Positions 26,881-36,636 of a stretch of DNA of 64,000 nt are shown in pieces. The notes below the pieces were generated by a model. That model was given only the letters and a program-made list of their open reading frames with translations, did no database searches and was not told where the DNA came from. Source of the DNA: Flavobacterium anhuiense. Lineage in GTDB: Bacteria; Bacteroidota; Bacteroidia; Flavobacteriales; Flavobacteriaceae. The position numbers and the translations under genes were made by a program. The stretch is taken from assembly GCF_004151235.1 (NCBI RefSeq), contig NZ_JUIV01000003.1, positions 248,001 through 312,000 of the forward strand, given 5' to 3'. Every line of letters begins with the position of its first letter. The first letter of the stretch is position 1.

Positions 26881-27573
26881 ATGAGAAAAATCTTCGTATT
26901 GATTGTTTCTGGAATTTTACTTTCAGCTTGCAAACAAACAGACAACAAAAACATTTCTGGCAAACAAGAAATAAAGAAAGACAGTGCCAAAGTTGAAAAC
27001 TCATCGCAAACAGTAAAATCGGATTTGGGATTATTCGAACAATTTTCTAAAAATAAAAATGAAGTTATCCTTAAATTAAAATCGATTCCCAATAAAGAAG
27101 CTGCTAATGCATTGTATGAGAAATATTATGAAGAAAATAATATTTTGCTGGGACAGATCGAAGAAAAAGAATCAGGTGTATTAGATAAATTCTACAATGA
27201 AGAGGAAAAAGCTAAAAGAGAAGTGAAACTTTTAGGCGAAAAACTTTCAAGACATCAGTTAGAGTATTTTGAAATTGGAGAAGGGTATGTTGAAATTGAG
27301 ACGCTACCTGATTTCTATTATAAAATCTTCAAAGATTATGTAACAAGCGATTACAAAGATTATTTGTATCTGAAAAGTGAAGAAAACAAAACGCTTTATT
27401 CTGCAGACGCTGGACTTGTAATCTCTTTTAAAGATCTAGGCGAGAGAGTAATTTCTTGGGAAAATTTCATGACCAAATATCCTAATTCAAAATTGATTGC
27501 ATCTGTAAAAGAAGAATACAAAAATTACCAAATGGATTATTTAGTTGGTCAAAACAATACGCCAACAGCCTAA
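26881..27573 (+). CDS. Lipoprotein, probably truncated by an in-frame stop
   Basis: 230 residues from Met at 26881; the frame is open from 26824, but MRKIFVLIVSGILLSAC is a complete lipoprotein signal with the lipidated Cys17. Charged helical body, no known domain. The frame ends at TAA 27571-27573 but stays open in the same frame for 55 more codons to 27741. That extension contains FNRFMKKYPKSPTVPLI, echoing FMTKYPNSKLI before the stop. A single nonsense change therefore probably removed a C-terminal repeat. Confidence 0.75.
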   Translation: MRKIFVLIVSGILLSACKQTDNKNISGKQEIKKDSAKVENSSQTVKSDLGLFEQFSKNKNEVILKLKSIPNKEAANALYEKYYEENNILLGQIEEKESGVLDKFYNEEEKAKREVKLLGEKLSRHQLEYFEIGEGYVEIETLPDFYYKIFKDYVTSDYKDYLYLKSEENKTLYSADAGLVISFKDLGERVISWENFMTKYPNSKLIASVKEEYKNYQMDYLVGQNNTPTA

Positions 27574-27741
27574 AGAGCAACAGATGAAAAATATATTTAC
27601 CCAGAAAACATTCAAGAATTTAACCGATTCATGAAAAAATATCCAAAAAGTCCAACAGTTCCTCTAATTAACTTGTTTATGGAGAACTTTAAAAGCGAAA
27701 ACGTTTTTGATTTACTAAGAGCTGAACAGGATAAACTATAA
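27574..27741 (+). pseudogene. Detached C-terminal part of the upstream lipoprotein
   Basis: Same frame as the lipoprotein, directly after its TAA: 55 codons to the stop at 27739-27741, with protein-like composition (YIYPENIQEFNRFMKKYPKS). No start codon or signal of its own before the first Met at position 27631. Confidence 0.6.
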
Positions 27742-27771
27742 CTAAGATATTTAACAACCAACAATCTAAAT

Positions 27772-27963
27772 ATGGAAAATAAAAACCAACCTATAACATT
27801 TGTTTTTTGGATAGTAGCCATCATTTTAGGCGTAACCTTATACAAGCAATTTGATTTTAAAAATTTAAAGTTTGAGAATCCGGCAATGGCTGTTATTTAT
27901 GGCATTGCCTTTTTATTTTCAGTTTATTATATCATTAAAATTTTAAAAAAAAATAAAATATAA
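27772..27963 (+). CDS. Small two-helix membrane protein
   Basis: 63 residues, hydrophobic segments about 8-24 and 38-56, and a basic C-terminus (KILKKNKI) likely cytoplasmic. Preceded by an A-rich leader. Function unknown; it may be cotranscribed with the next gene, which starts 24 bases after the stop. Confidence 0.6.
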   Translation: MENKNQPITFVFWIVAIILGVTLYKQFDFKNLKFENPAMAVIYGIAFLFSVYYIIKILKKNKI

Positions 27964-27987
27964 TTAATAATAAACCTCGAAAAGTTT

Positions 27988-28590
27988 ATGAAAGAGAATT
28001 GGTTATATATCAAATCGCCAGATTGTTACGACCCCCCCTCTGTCATTCAATTTAACAATAATGACATTAATTATTTTATTATTGAAAAAAGCAACGAAGA
28101 TTCTCTATTAAAAATAAAAGATGAAAATAGAAGTAAAAATTTAGCCGAAACAAAACATCAGTTAATAAACCCAAATAGGATTCGTTTTTTTGAAAAAGGA
28201 AAAATATATTACTCCTTAAGTAATGAAGAATCAATTACAGAAAATTGTATTTTCGAAAATGATTATCAAAAACTACATCCGACCGAAACAGAATTAACAG
28301 AAAATGAAATTCAAAATTTGAAATTCGAGATTAATTGGAACGGAGAAAAGACAATTGTACGTTTTAATGAAGATTTAGATCCTCTATACATACAAGAAAT
28401 AAATAAGCGACTGAATAGAGAGGGACGGAAAATTCTAATAGAAAAGTTAAATGATACATTGTTTGTTTCGTTTTATGAAAATGCCGCTTTAGACAATCTA
28501 CTCCCAATAAAATATGTAGACAACCAGAAGATCATTCTATATGGTTTTCCTCAAGAACCTTATGAAATAGATTGCCAAATAAGTCTGTAA
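27988..28590 (+). CDS. Orphan soluble protein
   Basis: 200 residues, no signal peptide or membrane segment. Acidic and rich in Asn, Glu and Ile. I recognise no family. A long uninterrupted frame with a start after a short A-rich spacer supports a real gene. The GNAT gene follows after 23 bases. Confidence 0.65.
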   Translation: MKENWLYIKSPDCYDPPSVIQFNNNDINYFIIEKSNEDSLLKIKDENRSKNLAETKHQLINPNRIRFFEKGKIYYSLSNEESITENCIFENDYQKLHPTETELTENEIQNLKFEINWNGEKTIVRFNEDLDPLYIQEINKRLNREGRKILIEKLNDTLFVSFYENAALDNLLPIKYVDNQKIILYGFPQEPYEIDCQISL

Positions 28591-28613
28591 AAAATTAATC
28601 AAAAAAACACAGA

Positions 28614-29165
28614 ATGGAATTGAATTTTAAAGATTTCCCTAAACTGATTACCGAAAGATTAGTATTAAGAAATATTGAAAACACTGATGTTGCTTTAATT
28701 CATAAATTACATTCTGATGCAATTGTAAATGCGTTTGTTGGAAGAGACAATTCGTCAAGCATAAAAAATGCCGAAGAATACATAATTAAAATGCAAAATT
28801 TAATTGCGAAAAATGAATGCATTTATTGGGTTATAACGGAAAAAGGAAATAACGATCTAATTGGTTCAGTTTGTTTATGGAATTTTGATGTTGAAAATGA
28901 AATTGTAGAAATAGGATATGAAATGTTGAGTGAATTTCAAGGTAAAGGAATAATGACTGAAGCAATCAAAAAAGTAATAGAATATGCGTTTGAAAAAATA
29001 AAAGCAAAAATAATAACTGCTTTTCCGTCTTCTGACAATATCAATTCTGTATCAATATTAAAAAAAATGAACTTTGAATTGGAGAATAAAAAATATAATA
29101 ATACCCATGAGAATATAAAAAATCTGGTAACTTATACTTTAAGAAATAGTCAAATTAATAACTAG
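28614..29165 (+). CDS. GNAT acetyltransferase (RimJ/RimL-like)
   Basis: 183 residues. The N-terminal PKLITERLVLRNIENTDVAL is typical of the RimJ/RimL branch, and Gln109-Gly-Lys-Gly (EFQGKGIMTEAI) is the acetyl-CoA pyrophosphate loop. A small-molecule or protein N-acetylation role is likely; substrate unknown. A strong terminator follows. Confidence 0.9.
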   Translation: MELNFKDFPKLITERLVLRNIENTDVALIHKLHSDAIVNAFVGRDNSSSIKNAEEYIIKMQNLIAKNECIYWVITEKGNNDLIGSVCLWNFDVENEIVEIGYEMLSEFQGKGIMTEAIKKVIEYAFEKIKAKIITAFPSSDNINSVSILKKMNFELENKKYNNTHENIKNLVTYTLRNSQINN

Positions 29166-29189
29166 ACGAAAACATTAAAAATTTTTGCC

Positions 29190-29267
29190 CCATAAAAAAG
29201 CCTGAGAACTTAAATTCTCAGGCTTTTTTAAATTTTATAGTGACCTCGACGGTACAGAATTCGAACC
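29190..29267 (-). pseudogene. tRNA 3'-end-like remnant with attached terminator
   Basis: CCATAAAAAAGCCTG, a hairpin (GCCTGAGAA / TTCTCAGGC), TTTTATAGTGACC and a TTCGAACC-type T-loop occur in the same order and spacing as at the tRNA-Arg 3' end (31592-31671). The tRNA-like part (29241-29267) lacks a paired T stem and everything 5' of it, so it is not a functional tRNA. The hairpin can still terminate the GNAT transcript. Confidence 0.5.
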
Positions 29268-29463
29268 TTTTATTGAAAGACTTGGAGATTTTAAATTATG
29301 TCTAATTCCATTTTGATCGTTTACGAAATAAAAATCCTATTTTTGAAAATAAAATCTATTGTTATTTGTCAGATATAACTACTTTATATAAGATATATCA
29401 GATGTACATACAAATTAATTTCAACTTTATAACGAACAGTATAAACAGAACCTAGGCTCTAAA

Positions 29464-30357
29464 ATGAAAAATGACAATACAAAGAAATATGAATGTTGGT
29501 TTTTAATCAACCAGCATATTTTTGAAAAAGAATTTGAGGCAATTCAACAAAAAGCTATAAATGTCTTTCTTGATTTTATTTCCGATAAAAACTATGGTTT
29601 AGGTATTAATCTTTTTCGTTTTGATATTTATGTTGAACCAAATATAAATTTTGGACGACAAACTGATAGTCTTTATTCGGCTTGCGCTCACTTGTCTGCC
29701 CATATTGACAAACAACTTTTTGACAAAGTAAGCGATGATGAAAAATTGAAGTTAGTTCTTAATGCGTCTTTAATTCTAGTGAAATATTTAGAACAGAAAG
29801 TTCCTTTGCCAAAAGATTTTAATGTAAACAATTTGTATACGGACTATAAACAATATTTAAAAAAACAATCTTTGTTATTAGACCAGACTGAAACTGATCG
29901 TGCTATCATCAAATTTTTTGACACTACCCGCTTTCATTTCTTAAGGACAGAAACAGCAGAAGTAGATAAAAGCAAAATCCATTTTGACCTTAATGAAGTT
30001 CAGGATTTTATAAATAATGAGATTGCTGGCAGAACATTCGGTAAATCTGTTACTACCATAGACTTTGGATTTGAACTTTATGACTTCAATGGTGGCTTTG
30101 CAACATTTTTGAAACAAACAGAGAACTATAAAAGATACGGAACCAAATACAAAAACTATCTTGTAGTAAAACACTTTGATTATTCGGAAATAAAAAAACT
30201 TGATGAACAGCAACAATATCGATTATTGAAAGCAAAAATACTCGAAGGTATAAACGATTATGACGACTTAAAAAGAAAGCCAAAGGATTTTAATAAGGAG
30301 GGATTTTACAATATAATGCAAAACATATTGAATACCTATGAAAAACAAAAAAGTTAA
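29464..30357 (+). CDS. Orphan protein between tRNA-like repeats
   Basis: 297 residues, no signal peptide or membrane segment, no family I recognise. Mixed alpha/beta composition with many aromatic residues. It is preceded by about 200 bases without a gene and followed by a second orphan gene. Position between the tRNA remnant and tRNA-Arg suggests acquired cargo. Confidence 0.65.
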   Translation: MKNDNTKKYECWFLINQHIFEKEFEAIQQKAINVFLDFISDKNYGLGINLFRFDIYVEPNINFGRQTDSLYSACAHLSAHIDKQLFDKVSDDEKLKLVLNASLILVKYLEQKVPLPKDFNVNNLYTDYKQYLKKQSLLLDQTETDRAIIKFFDTTRFHFLRTETAEVDKSKIHFDLNEVQDFINNEIAGRTFGKSVTTIDFGFELYDFNGGFATFLKQTENYKRYGTKYKNYLVVKHFDYSEIKKLDEQQQYRLLKAKILEGINDYDDLKRKPKDFNKEGFYNIMQNILNTYEKQKS

Positions 30358-30508
30358 CGTTAATACCGAATCTAACAACATGATTATCAATATTGATAGA
30401 AATTAGTTTTGGATTTGAATGATTTGAAAAATTTCAAGAATTGGCTTAATTTAGTTCAAAACCTCTGTAGTGCTTGGAGTGCACAGTAAATAACCTAAAC
30501 ACTCAACA

Positions 30509-31402
30509 ATGGGAATACTCATAATATTATTAAGTATAATTACAGGATTAATAATTTTGCATTTTGGCTTAGCATTTATTTTAATTCAAATCCGCAGACC
30601 AAAATTTAATAAAAAAGGTTATACGAAACTCGAAAAAAAACTTTTGGATATTTTTACATCTATGTTTGATCCTGATTTAGCTGAAAAAATCAAGAAGCAA
30701 ATTGAATACTTCGAAAATAAGCGTAAATGGAGGCAGTACTGGGAGAAGAGTATGTCAATAGAACTATATGGAGATAAAAAAATGTCGCCTGACTTAAAAT
30801 ACTCAAGACAAGATGATAGTAAAATTGCAACTATTAGATTTAAAGTAAGCGAAGAAAAATACAGTATTGAATTTGATAGTTATGAGGGTAGGATTTGGGG
30901 ATGGAAAATAAGACCCAATCCCAAGCGAATTCAAAAAACAGACGATATTGAAGTAATTAGTAAAAAGATTAACAATGATCCAAATGAGAAAGTTGTAATT
31001 AGTATCGAAAAAACAGAATTCAAGACGATTCCAAATTTTGATGGCGTGATTGGAGAGATTGCAAAAGTGAAACCAATTAAAACTGCGTATAATCCGTTAA
31101 TTCCACAGCAAATTGAGATATTTAAACGGAAAATTGACTCATTCCTTCCACATGGTTACATACAAATCATTGAGCAAACCGAGGGCTTAGAATTTCAGGA
31201 ATTTCGAATTTCAGGAATCTCTGAAATACAGAGAACAGGATTGGATGATGGAGATTATTTTCATTTAGCGGAATTTGAAGATGGTATAATTGCCATAAAA
31301 GAAAATGATAAAAACGGCGAACTTTATTTTTGCCATTTTTCGGGGCTGATTGATAAAGTGGGGACAGATTTCGACAAAATATTAAAAGAAAGAACTACAT
31401 AA
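30509..31402 (+). CDS. Membrane-anchored orphan protein with possible SUKH-like C-terminus
   Basis: 297 residues. One N-terminal membrane segment (about 3-28), then a charged linker and a soluble region. Residues about 200-295 (IDSFLPHGYIQIIEQTEG, then YFHLAEFEDGIIAIKEN) recall SUKH/SMI1-KNR4 domains, which are common in immunity proteins against toxins, but the match is weak. No toxin gene is visible nearby. Confidence 0.6.
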   Translation: MGILIILLSIITGLIILHFGLAFILIQIRRPKFNKKGYTKLEKKLLDIFTSMFDPDLAEKIKKQIEYFENKRKWRQYWEKSMSIELYGDKKMSPDLKYSRQDDSKIATIRFKVSEEKYSIEFDSYEGRIWGWKIRPNPKRIQKTDDIEVISKKINNDPNEKVVISIEKTEFKTIPNFDGVIGEIAKVKPIKTAYNPLIPQQIEIFKRKIDSFLPHGYIQIIEQTEGLEFQEFRISGISEIQRTGLDDGDYFHLAEFEDGIIAIKENDKNGELYFCHFSGLIDKVGTDFDKILKERTT

Positions 31403-31591
31403 CTACACACCAAAACAACTATTATAACGTTAATCATGATTTTGAACTTGAAATAAGCTGGAGACGAATTTAAAAATTATATTATCCGTATAATTAATGT
31501 AAAAAATAAATCCATGATGGGCTTCGAACCAAAATTCCCTTTAAATATAGGCATTTTCAAAACTAGAGAAAAGATCATCTAAATTTTCGAA

Positions 31592-31636
31592 CCATAAAAA
31601 AGCCTGCAAAATATACACTTTGCAGGCTTTCATTTT
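31592..31636 (-). terminator. Terminator of tRNA-Arg
   Basis: Hairpin AAAGCCTGCAAA / TTTGCAGGCTTT downstream of the tRNA on the minus strand, with an A run (T in the RNA) on its far side. Confidence 0.8.
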
Positions 31637-31643
31637 TTTATAG

Positions 31644-31717
31644 TGACCCCGGAGGGGTTCGAACCCCCAACCCTCAGAGCCGAAATCTGATATTCTATCC
31701 AGTTGAACTACGAGGTC
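31644..31717 (-). tRNA. tRNA-Arg (anticodon UCG)
   Basis: 74 nt. Acceptor arms GACCTCG and CGGGGTC pair, with discriminator A. D arm GTTC / GAAT; anticodon stem TCAGA / TCTGA with loop TTTCGGC, anticodon TCG; T arm GGGGG-TTCGAAC-CCCTC. CCA is not encoded. Reads CGA and probably other CGN codons. Confidence 0.95.
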
Positions 31718-31728
31718 AGTTTTATTTA

Positions 31729-31786
31729 TGATTTTAGATTATAGATTGGTGATTGAAATCTAAAATCTACAGTCTAAAATCTAATA
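31729..31786. repeat. TCTAAAATC inverted repeat
   Basis: GATTTTAGATTATAGATT followed by AATCTAAAATCTACAGTC and TCTAAAATC. The same words flank the four-helix gene at 40530-40895. Confidence 0.7.
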
Positions 31787-31795
31787 AAATTATAT

Positions 31796-32245
31796 TTACG
31801 AAAGTAATTTCTTTACAATTGTAGAAATGGTTTTTCCTTCAGCAGTTCCACCTAATTGAGCAGATGCTAATCCCATTACTTTACCCATTGAAGCAATTCC
31901 AGAAGCGCCTGTTTCAGCAATGATTTTTGCTACTACAGCTTCTACTTCTTCTTCACTTAATTGAGCTGGTAAAAACTTCTCGATTACAGCAACTTGAGCC
32001 AATTCTGGTTCAGCTAAATCTGGACGGTTTTGCTCTGTAAAGATTCTTGCGCTTTCTTTACGAGTTTTAACCAATCTTTGAAGTAATTTAATCTCATCAT
32101 CTTCAGATAAATCTTCTTTAGATCCTGAAGCTGTTGAAGCCAATAATAATTCAGATTTAACAGCTCTTAAAGCTTCTAAAGCTACTGTATCTTTTGCTTT
32201 CATGGCGTTTTTGATTTCGTCCATGATTAGTGTTTGTAAACTCAT
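31796..32245 (-). CDS. GatB/YqeY domain protein
   Basis: 149 residues, full-length YqeY-like. It resembles the tRNA-binding tail of GatB (MDEIKNAMKAKDTVALEALR, GKVMGLASAQLGGTAEGK). Possibly linked to tRNA-dependent amidation, unproven. Lies between ftsZ and tRNA-Arg on the same strand. Confidence 0.92.
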   Translation of the reverse strand: MSLQTLIMDEIKNAMKAKDTVALEALRAVKSELLLASTASGSKEDLSEDDEIKLLQRLVKTRKESARIFTEQNRPDLAEPELAQVAVIEKFLPAQLSEEEVEAVVAKIIAETGASGIASMGKVMGLASAQLGGTAEGKTISTIVKKLLS

Positions 32246-32382
32246 GTTTATATTTTATTAGAATAAGCTAACGCTTATTAATTGATGTATTAATTTGACC
32301 CTTTGACTTCGCTCAGGGTGAAAATAAGATTCACTTTAAAAACCTATTTAGAAAGTCAAATTTTGAAATTCTGTGCGAAGAT

Positions 32383-32422
32383 AAAAAAAATAACCCGAAA
32401 ATTAAATCCAATTTTCGGGTTA
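32383..32422 (-). terminator. Terminator of the dcw cluster after ftsZ
   Basis: TAACCCGAAAATT (32391-32403) / AATTTTCGGGTTA (32410-32422) form a 13-bp stem. A run of A at 32383-32390 becomes the U tract on the minus strand. A TTCGCTCAGGGTGA piece of the palindrome family seen at 6724 lies just beyond, at about 32308-32321. Confidence 0.88.
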
Positions 32423-32444
32423 CCCTATATTATGATTCTAAAAA

Positions 32445-34421
32445 TTAATCTACGTTATCGTGCAAAAATGAATTGTTTGAACGTAATTGTAAATCATTAT
32501 TACTGTCTGTTCCAACAGAGATTCTAGAATTTGTATTATTAGACTGAGAATTAGACAAATCTATCCCTAATCTTTTGTAAGCAGGCTCTTTTTCCAACTC
32601 ATCAATTCTAGAAACATTGTTATGGAATTTATAGTTAAATTCTTTTAGCTTCTTTCTTCTTTCTTCTGCTCTTAAACGCAATGTTTCTTCAATAGTCAAT
32701 TCTAAAGGAGAAACTTCAGAAGTTGTTGAAATATCAGGTTGACTTGCAAAATCAGGTCTTGCTTTCAACGTGATGTTTAATTCCTCTGGAATTGTAGGCT
32801 CAACTACTTTTTCAACTGGTTTAGAAGCCAATAAATCGTTTTCAACTTCCATATATTCTTCTAGAGAATATTTAATGATTCCGTTATCTGAAACTTCAGT
32901 TACAGGAACAAATTGTACTGGATCGTTTACTTTAATATCACGAGTTTCATTTGTCAATTCAAACAGAACTCTATTATCTTCAACAACTGGCTCTCTTTTT
33001 GCAGGCTCTTGCTTAAACAAAGGAAGATCAAACGAGAATGTTGTTTGTTCTTCTCTTTCAAAAACTCTTTGCTGCTGCACTGGCTGTTGTTGTACTTGCT
33101 GAACAGCTGGTGCTTCAGGAGATGAAATTGTAAAATCGATATCTGTAATTGGCGAAACGATTTCGAAAGTAACATCTAGATTCTTAATAAACTCAGACAT
33201 CACCACTAACTCTTCCTGATTGATTGCTGGAGCAACAGCTTGTGCAGTTGGAGTAAAAGTTTCGTCATCATCCATCAAATCAAAAACAACTTTATCTTCT
33301 ACTTTTGCTGTCGGTGTATCAACAGTTAAGTCGAAAGAAGCAAGTGGTTTATTCGTTAAATTATGAACGCTTCTCTGCTCATCTTCTAACGTATGAATGA
33401 TTTTCTTTGGTTCTGTATTTACAATTTCATTTTGTTGTTCTACATCAAATCCTGTAGCGATAATAGTTACAGCAATGGCTTCACCAAGAGTTTCGTCTTC
33501 ACCAACTCCCATGATAATATTTGCATTGTAACCCGCTTCAGCTTGAATGTGATCGTTGATTTCTCCAATTTCGTCAAGAGTAATCTCATTAGTTCCAGAA
33601 ACGATAAGCAACAATACGTTTTTGGCACCCGTAATTTTATTGTCATTTAACAACGGAGAATCTAATGCTGAAACAATAGCATCTTTCGCTCTGTTGTCGC
33701 CTTCAGCCACAGAAGATCCCATGATCGCAGTACCGCTGTTTGCTAAAACAGTTTTTGCGTCACGTAAATCGATATTTTGAGTGTAGTGGTGCGTAATTAC
33801 TTCGGCAATACCTCTAGAGGCTGTTGCCAAAACTTCATCCGCTTTAGAAAATCCTGCTTTAAAACCAAGATTTCCGTATACTTCTCTTAATTTGTTGTTG
33901 TTGATTACAATTAAAGAATCGACTTGCTTACGCAATTTCTCAATTCCAATAATTGCTTGCTCCTGACGCACTTTCCCTTCAAATTGAAACGGAATGGTCA
34001 CGATACCAACTGTCAATATTTCTCTTTCTTTTGCTAATTGAGCAATTACCGGAGCTGCACCAGTTCCAGTTCCTCCACCCATACCAGCAGTGATAAATAC
34101 CATCTTAGTATTTTTATCCAACATTTTCTCAATATCCGAAATACTTTCGATAGCCGACTGCTGTCCAACGTCTGGGTTTGCTCCTGCTCCTAATCCTTCA
34201 GTCAAATTAACTCCTAACTGAATCTTATTTGGTACTGAACTATTTTGAAGCGCTTGCGAATCGGTATTACAAACGATAAAATCTACGCCTTTAATACCTT
34301 GTTTGAACATGTGGTTAATTGCGTTACTTCCGCCCCCACCTACACCTATTACTTTGATTACATTTGATTGATTTTTTGGTAAATCAAATGAAATACTTCC
34401 AAATTCTGAGTTGCTCATCAT
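32445..34421 (-). CDS. ftsZ: FtsZ cell-division tubulin homologue
   Basis: 658 residues. GTPase core about 18-335: GGGGSNA (28-34) and tubulin signature GGGTGTG (115-121). Long C-terminal extension (about 335-658), Gln/Glu/Pro-rich and probably disordered, ending in a conserved-looking stretch [13 protein letters not shown]. Bacteroidota FtsZ proteins are generally longer than the roughly 380-residue E. coli protein. It polymerises into the Z-ring; FtsA, encoded just upstream, anchors it. The frame begins with two Met codons; either could start. Confidence 0.97.
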   Translation of the reverse strand: MMSNSEFGSISFDLPKNQSNVIKVIGVGGGGSNAINHMFKQGIKGVDFIVCNTDSQALQNSSVPNKIQLGVNLTEGLGAGANPDVGQQSAIESISDIEKMLDKNTKMVFITAGMGGGTGTGAAPVIAQLAKEREILTVGIVTIPFQFEGKVRQEQAIIGIEKLRKQVDSLIVINNNKLREVYGNLGFKAGFSKADEVLATASRGIAEVITHHYTQNIDLRDAKTVLANSGTAIMGSSVAEGDNRAKDAIVSALDSPLLNDNKITGAKNVLLLIVSGTNEITLDEIGEINDHIQAEAGYNANIIMGVGEDETLGEAIAVTIIATGFDVEQQNEIVNTEPKKIIHTLEDEQRSVHNLTNKPLASFDLTVDTPTAKVEDKVVFDLMDDDETFTPTAQAVAPAINQEELVVMSEFIKNLDVTFEIVSPITDIDFTISSPEAPAVQQVQQQPVQQQRVFEREEQTTFSFDLPLFKQEPAKREPVVEDNRVLFELTNETRDIKVNDPVQFVPVTEVSDNGIIKYSLEEYMEVENDLLASKPVEKVVEPTIPEELNITLKARPDFASQPDISTTSEVSPLELTIEETLRLRAEERRKKLKEFNYKFHNNVSRIDELEKEPAYKRLGIDLSNSQSNNTNSRISVGTDSNNDLQLRSNNSFLHDNVD

Positions 34422-34500
34422 CTTTTTGGTTTTTTGAAATTCTTATTAAGTACATTTTTTACTTCTTGACTTGGGGCAAGAAATAATCCTTCTCTTTTTA

Positions 34501-35907
34501 TTATTCTGCGTTGTCTAAAAATTCTTTGATTTTGTCGACATATCGATCAAAAAATGATCTTCTTATTTTGGTTTCAGTAGATTCATTTTTAGGCACCTTT
34601 TGACTTACGGTTTCTCTAGGTTCTTCAATGGTTTCTACTTTCTCAACGTAGTTTTCTTCAACTTCGTATCGCTGTACTGGCGGAGCCGTTCTGTAAACAA
34701 TTTTTGGTTGTTCTTGAACCATTTCCATTCTAACAGCACTTTGCGAACTGTTTTCGATACTGTTCATTACTAATCCTACTGCAGTTGCAAATAGCGGGCT
34801 AGAGATTTCTTCACTAGAGTTTCCTGCCAAATGCTCATTCGGATAACCAATTCTAGTATCCATTCCTGTAATGTATTCTACCAGCTGTTTAATGTGCTTT
34901 AATTGTGCACCACCACCTGTTAAAACAATTCCTGCAATTAGCTTTTTACGGGGATCTTCGTGTCCATAAGCTTTAATTTCTGCAAAAACCTGTTCTACTA
35001 TTTCCACAACTCTTGCATGGATAATTTTAGATAAGTTTTTAAGCGAAATCTCTTTTGGCTCTCTTCCTCTTAAACCTGGGATAGAAACGATCTCGTTGTC
35101 TTTATTTTCTCCCGGCCAAGCAGATCCGAATTTTATTTTTAAAAGCTCGGCTTGTTTTTCAATAATTGAACATCCTTCTTTGATATCATCTGTAATTACA
35201 TTTCCTCCAAAAGGAATTACTGCAGTATGACGAATGATGCCATCTTTGAAAATAGCTAAATCTGTTGTTCCGCCCCCGATATCGATAAGCGCAACACCAG
35301 CTTCTTTTTCTTCCTGACTTAAAACAGCATCAGCCGAAGCTAATGGCTCTAATGTCAATCCAGACAATTCAATTCCTGAACTCTGGATACATCTTCCAAC
35401 GTTTCTGATTGAAGATGCCTGACCAACTACAACGTGAAAACTTGATTCTAATCTTCCGCCGTACATTCCGATTGGCTCTTTAATTTCAGATTGCCCATCG
35501 ATTTTAAATTCTTGCGGTAAAACGTGAATTATTTCTTCTCCCGGTAACATCGCCAGTTTGTTTACCTGATCGATTAGGAGCTGAATATCTTTTTCGCCAA
35601 TTACTTCTTCAGGATTATTTCTGCTGATGTAATCTGTATGCTGAATACTTCTGATGTGCTGTCCGGCAATACCCACAACCACATCTTTGATTTTGTATCC
35701 TGAATTATTTTCTGCTTCAACTATAGCCTGCTGTATAGACTGAATAGTCTGCGTAATGTTGTTTACTACTCCTCTGGCAACACCCAAACTTTTGGATTTG
35801 CCAATGCCCAAAATCTCCAACTTACCATATTCATTTTTTTTGCCAATCATGGCAACGATTTTGGTTGTTCCAATATCTAGACCTACTGCAATGTTATCTT
35901 TTTCCAT
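34501..35907 (-). CDS. ftsA: FtsA membrane anchor of the Z-ring
   Basis: 468 residues. Actin-like ATPase fold: phosphate-1 loop VGLDIGTTKIVAMIG near the start, SHS2 subdomain, and phosphate-2 DIGGGTTDLAIFKDG. The C-terminal helix (RSFFDRYVDKIKEFL) is the likely amphipathic membrane anchor. Six bases separate it from ftsQ upstream and about 80 from ftsZ downstream. Confidence 0.97.
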   Translation of the reverse strand: MEKDNIAVGLDIGTTKIVAMIGKKNEYGKLEILGIGKSKSLGVARGVVNNITQTIQSIQQAIVEAENNSGYKIKDVVVGIAGQHIRSIQHTDYISRNNPEEVIGEKDIQLLIDQVNKLAMLPGEEIIHVLPQEFKIDGQSEIKEPIGMYGGRLESSFHVVVGQASSIRNVGRCIQSSGIELSGLTLEPLASADAVLSQEEKEAGVALIDIGGGTTDLAIFKDGIIRHTAVIPFGGNVITDDIKEGCSIIEKQAELLKIKFGSAWPGENKDNEIVSIPGLRGREPKEISLKNLSKIIHARVVEIVEQVFAEIKAYGHEDPRKKLIAGIVLTGGGAQLKHIKQLVEYITGMDTRIGYPNEHLAGNSSEEISSPLFATAVGLVMNSIENSSQSAVRMEMVQEQPKIVYRTAPPVQRYEVEENYVEKVETIEEPRETVSQKVPKNESTETKIRRSFFDRYVDKIKEFLDNAE

Positions 35908-35913
35908 TTTCTA

Positions 35914-36636
35914 TTATTTAGTGCAAACTACTTGTTCCGTAAACCTAAGGTCAATTTTTTTGTATTTGTATAACGAACTATCTAAAACTGCTTTTTGAAA
36001 GAAGGCTTTATAGTTTCTAAATTTTTTATCAACATTCATCGTTCTTCCAAAATCTATGAAGTAATCATAGTTACGATTAAACATTTTTAAGCTTCCATTC
36101 GGCATAATCTCTATAGCAATGATGTTTTTTTTCAAAAACGCATCGTCATAAATTGTGCGAAATAAAGCTGCTAAATCTTCGTTATTTTTTTCATTTATTG
36201 CCCCTGAAACAAGAGGAACTCGCGCAGTGAAATTGTCCGATAAGGGCATTTTATTACCCTCATAGTCAATATAAAAAGAAGCGCCGCCATCATAAACTCT
36301 TGCTATGGGCGTCTTCTGTTTTACTACTGCTTTTAGAACTCCATCGATACTTACAAAAACATTTGACTTCTCAATCATGTCTTGCGTATCGAGGGTTTTC
36401 TCTATCTTATTCAAATCTACTTCATCTTTTCTAATACTGGAAGCGTCTCTTTTATTTTCTATCAACAATTTATTAACCGTTTCTGGCTTCACAAAAAGCG
36501 TATTTTCTCCTACAAAAACGACCATCGATTTTTTCAATTTTCGATCACCATTTCGATGTTGTGCGAAAGAATATAAAAACAAAACCAGTCCGAAAATAAG
36601 TACTAATCTGATATTTGTCCAATTAAATATTTTCAT
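35914..36636 (-). CDS. ftsQ: FtsQ-like division protein
   Basis: 240 residues. One N-terminal membrane helix (about 8-24) and a periplasmic POTRA/FtsQ-type body (FVSIDGVLKAVVKQKTPIA). Identified mainly by position between murC and ftsA, since FtsQ diverges strongly in Bacteroidota. It should connect early and late divisome proteins. Overlaps murC by 14 bases. Confidence 0.88.
   Translation of the reverse strand: MKIFNWTNIRLVLIFGLVLFLYSFAQHRNGDRKLKKSMVVFVGENTLFVKPETVNKLLIENKRDASSIRKDEVDLNKIEKTLDTQDMIEKSNVFVSIDGVLKAVVKQKTPIARVYDGGASFYIDYEGNKMPLSDNFTARVPLVSGAINEKNNEDLAALFRTIYDDAFLKKNIIAIEIMPNGSLKMFNRNYDYFIDFGRTMNVDKKFRNYKAFFQKAVLDSSLYKYKKIDLRFTEQVVCTK

Noticed and set aside
29464..31402. Toxin-immunity pair
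   Set aside because: The second protein has only a faint SUKH resemblance and the first has no toxin motif or secretion signal; kept as orphan genes.
32445..34421. FtsZ fusion protein because of its 658-residue length
   Set aside because: The extra C-terminus is low-complexity linker plus a terminal peptide, which is usual in this phylum, not a second domain.
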